NCBI GenBank assembly: GCA_019419895.1
Contig: JAHZIE010000049.1
Coordinates: 3,889 to 17,963, forward strand
Source: Clostridiales bacterium
GTDB lineage: Bacteria > Bacillota > Clostridia > Oscillospirales > Acutalibacteraceae
Length of the DNA: 14,075 nt
Reading direction: 5' to 3'
Below the pieces are notes generated by a model. That model was not told the origin of the DNA and searched no databases. It saw nothing but the letters and a program-made list of their open reading frames with translations. Of this stretch, positions 13,312 to 14,075 are shown one piece after another; position 1 is the first letter of the stretch, and every line of letters begins with the position of its first letter. Position numbers and translations under genes: made by a program.

Positions 13312-14075
13312 TTATTTCATGTTTTCATATTTTTGAACTTTTTCCTGAGCCGCTTCTATTTGGGATTTTCCCCAATCGACAACTTCTTGTACGCCAAGTG
13401 TCTCACATTGCTCCACCATTTCATTGAACATCTGCTCTGCTTTGCTGTCATTTGCGGAAGTCATGACAATTTTCCAGGAATATTCGGTGACGACTCCCTT
13501 TGCGTTATTTTTGATATCCTCCAAATTGGCCGGCATGGTTTCAAGGAGAGCCGTCCAGCTGGGCTGATAACAAATGGCGTCTTTTTCTTCCCAGACTTTA
13601 ATGGGACGCCTCTTTCCATAGAATCCTTCATACATATCATAGATTTTATTCTCGCTGATGCCCTTTTCCACATATTCTAAAGAATCGGTAACACGCAGGG
13701 TGGCGTTGGGATATTTAGAGGGGGAAGTCGCGGCGCACAGTCCCCAAGCGCCCCACCAGTCGTCGCTTTCTTCACCGGTATAGAAGGTGTGTGAGCCAGT
13801 GCTTCGGAGGTTGTCCGCGGCCTCGGTTAAGGTATATTTACCGTCCACAATATCCCAGAGTTCTCCTTTCGGCCCTCCATACATAACCATCAACGCGTCT
13901 TCATCATATAACAGATTGCAGAATTTCAGGCAGGCGTCAAGCTTTTCTGTGGAGGAGCTGATGGAAGTTAAATATCCGCCGCCCAGTGTGGTTTGCTTTT
14001 CCCCTACAACGGCTTTTTGCCCATCCCAAATGAGAGGCATAAAGCCCTTTGGATCGGAAGCGTTATTGTTCGCGT
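13312..14075 (-). CDS. ABC transporter extracellular solute-binding protein (sugar type), C-terminal part
   Basis: This is the C-terminal 253 residues of a family 1 (LipO/UgpB-like) solute-binding protein, which captures oligosaccharides or sugars outside the cell for an ABC importer. The frame stays open to the window edge, so the signal peptide and N-terminal lobe lie beyond 14075; the first ATG in the window (14040) is internal. Visible family features include GGGYLTSISSSTEKLDACLK, which is typical of these proteins where the chain says that leftover residues form the helix before LLYDEDA, and GPKGELWDIVDGKY with a later Trp-rich WWGAWG stretch. The C-terminal VQEVVDWGKSQIEAAQEKVQ helix is also typical. 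It converges on the DUF4886 gene and ends at the palindromic terminator. The permease genes would lie outside the window; the ligand is unknown. Confidence 0.88.
   Translation of the reverse strand, partial: ANNNASDPKGFMPLIWDGQKAVVGEKQTTLGGGYLTSISSSTEKLDACLKFCNLLYDEDALMVMYGGPKGELWDIVDGKYTLTEAADNLRSTGSHTFYTGEESDDWWGAWGLCAATSPSKYPNATLRVTDSLEYVEKGISENKIYDMYEGFYGKRRPIKVWEEKDAICYQPSWTALLETMPANLEDIKNNAKGVVTEYSWKIVMTSANDSKAEQMFNEMVEQCETLGVQEVVDWGKSQIEAAQEKVQKYENMK

Overview
The window looks like the chromosome of a spore-forming anaerobic Clostridia bacterium, probably a gut Oscillospiraceae/Ruminococcaceae-type lineage. The evidence is the rpsT / gpr / spoIIP neighbourhood typical of endospore formers, strong GGAGG-type ribosome sites, sigma-A-like promoters, GH4 and ABC sugar genes, and a corrinoid methyl-transfer module. 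The species cannot be named from sequence alone.

Region 1 (1-4117) is a conserved sporulation and housekeeping block. A 50-residue membrane protein and rpsT (ribosomal protein S20) lie on the minus strand, each with a recognisable promoter and terminator. Divergent from rpsT, on the plus strand, are gpr (germination protease), spoIIP (peptidoglycan hydrolase of engulfment, with a possible sigma-E promoter), a 52-residue membrane protein, and a 139-residue signal-peptide/one-TM protein that ends at a clear terminator. About 340 bases with no supportable gene follow (4118-4459).

Region 2 (4460-8948) is a carbohydrate module. A minus-strand operon encodes a MelA-like GH4 alpha-galactosidase, an EamA/DMT permease whose start overlaps the GH4 stop by one base, and a PocR-AraC regulator. 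It is read divergently from a second AraC regulator with a cupin-type sensor. Their shared control region carries an outward promoter on each side and an inverted repeat.

Region 3 (9033-12219) is a corrinoid module. It holds a methyltransferase-cognate corrinoid protein (DxHxxG, SxL and GG signatures), a perfect 16-bp hairpin, and a 737-residue reductive activator. The activator fuses a MetH-activation-like N-terminus, a three-cysteine motif, a [2Fe-2S] ferredoxin domain and an ASKHA ATPase domain. No methyltransferase gene is present, so the pair either serves enzymes encoded elsewhere or is a general corrinoid-shuttling unit.

Region 4 (12360-14075) has a DUF4886/SGNH-like hydrolase on the plus strand facing the 3' end of a sugar ABC transporter solute-binding protein on the minus strand. 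A 40-bp perfect palindrome, probably a two-way terminator, separates them. The most noteworthy parts are the methyltransferase-less corrinoid protein/activator pair and the GH4-EamA-PocR operon.
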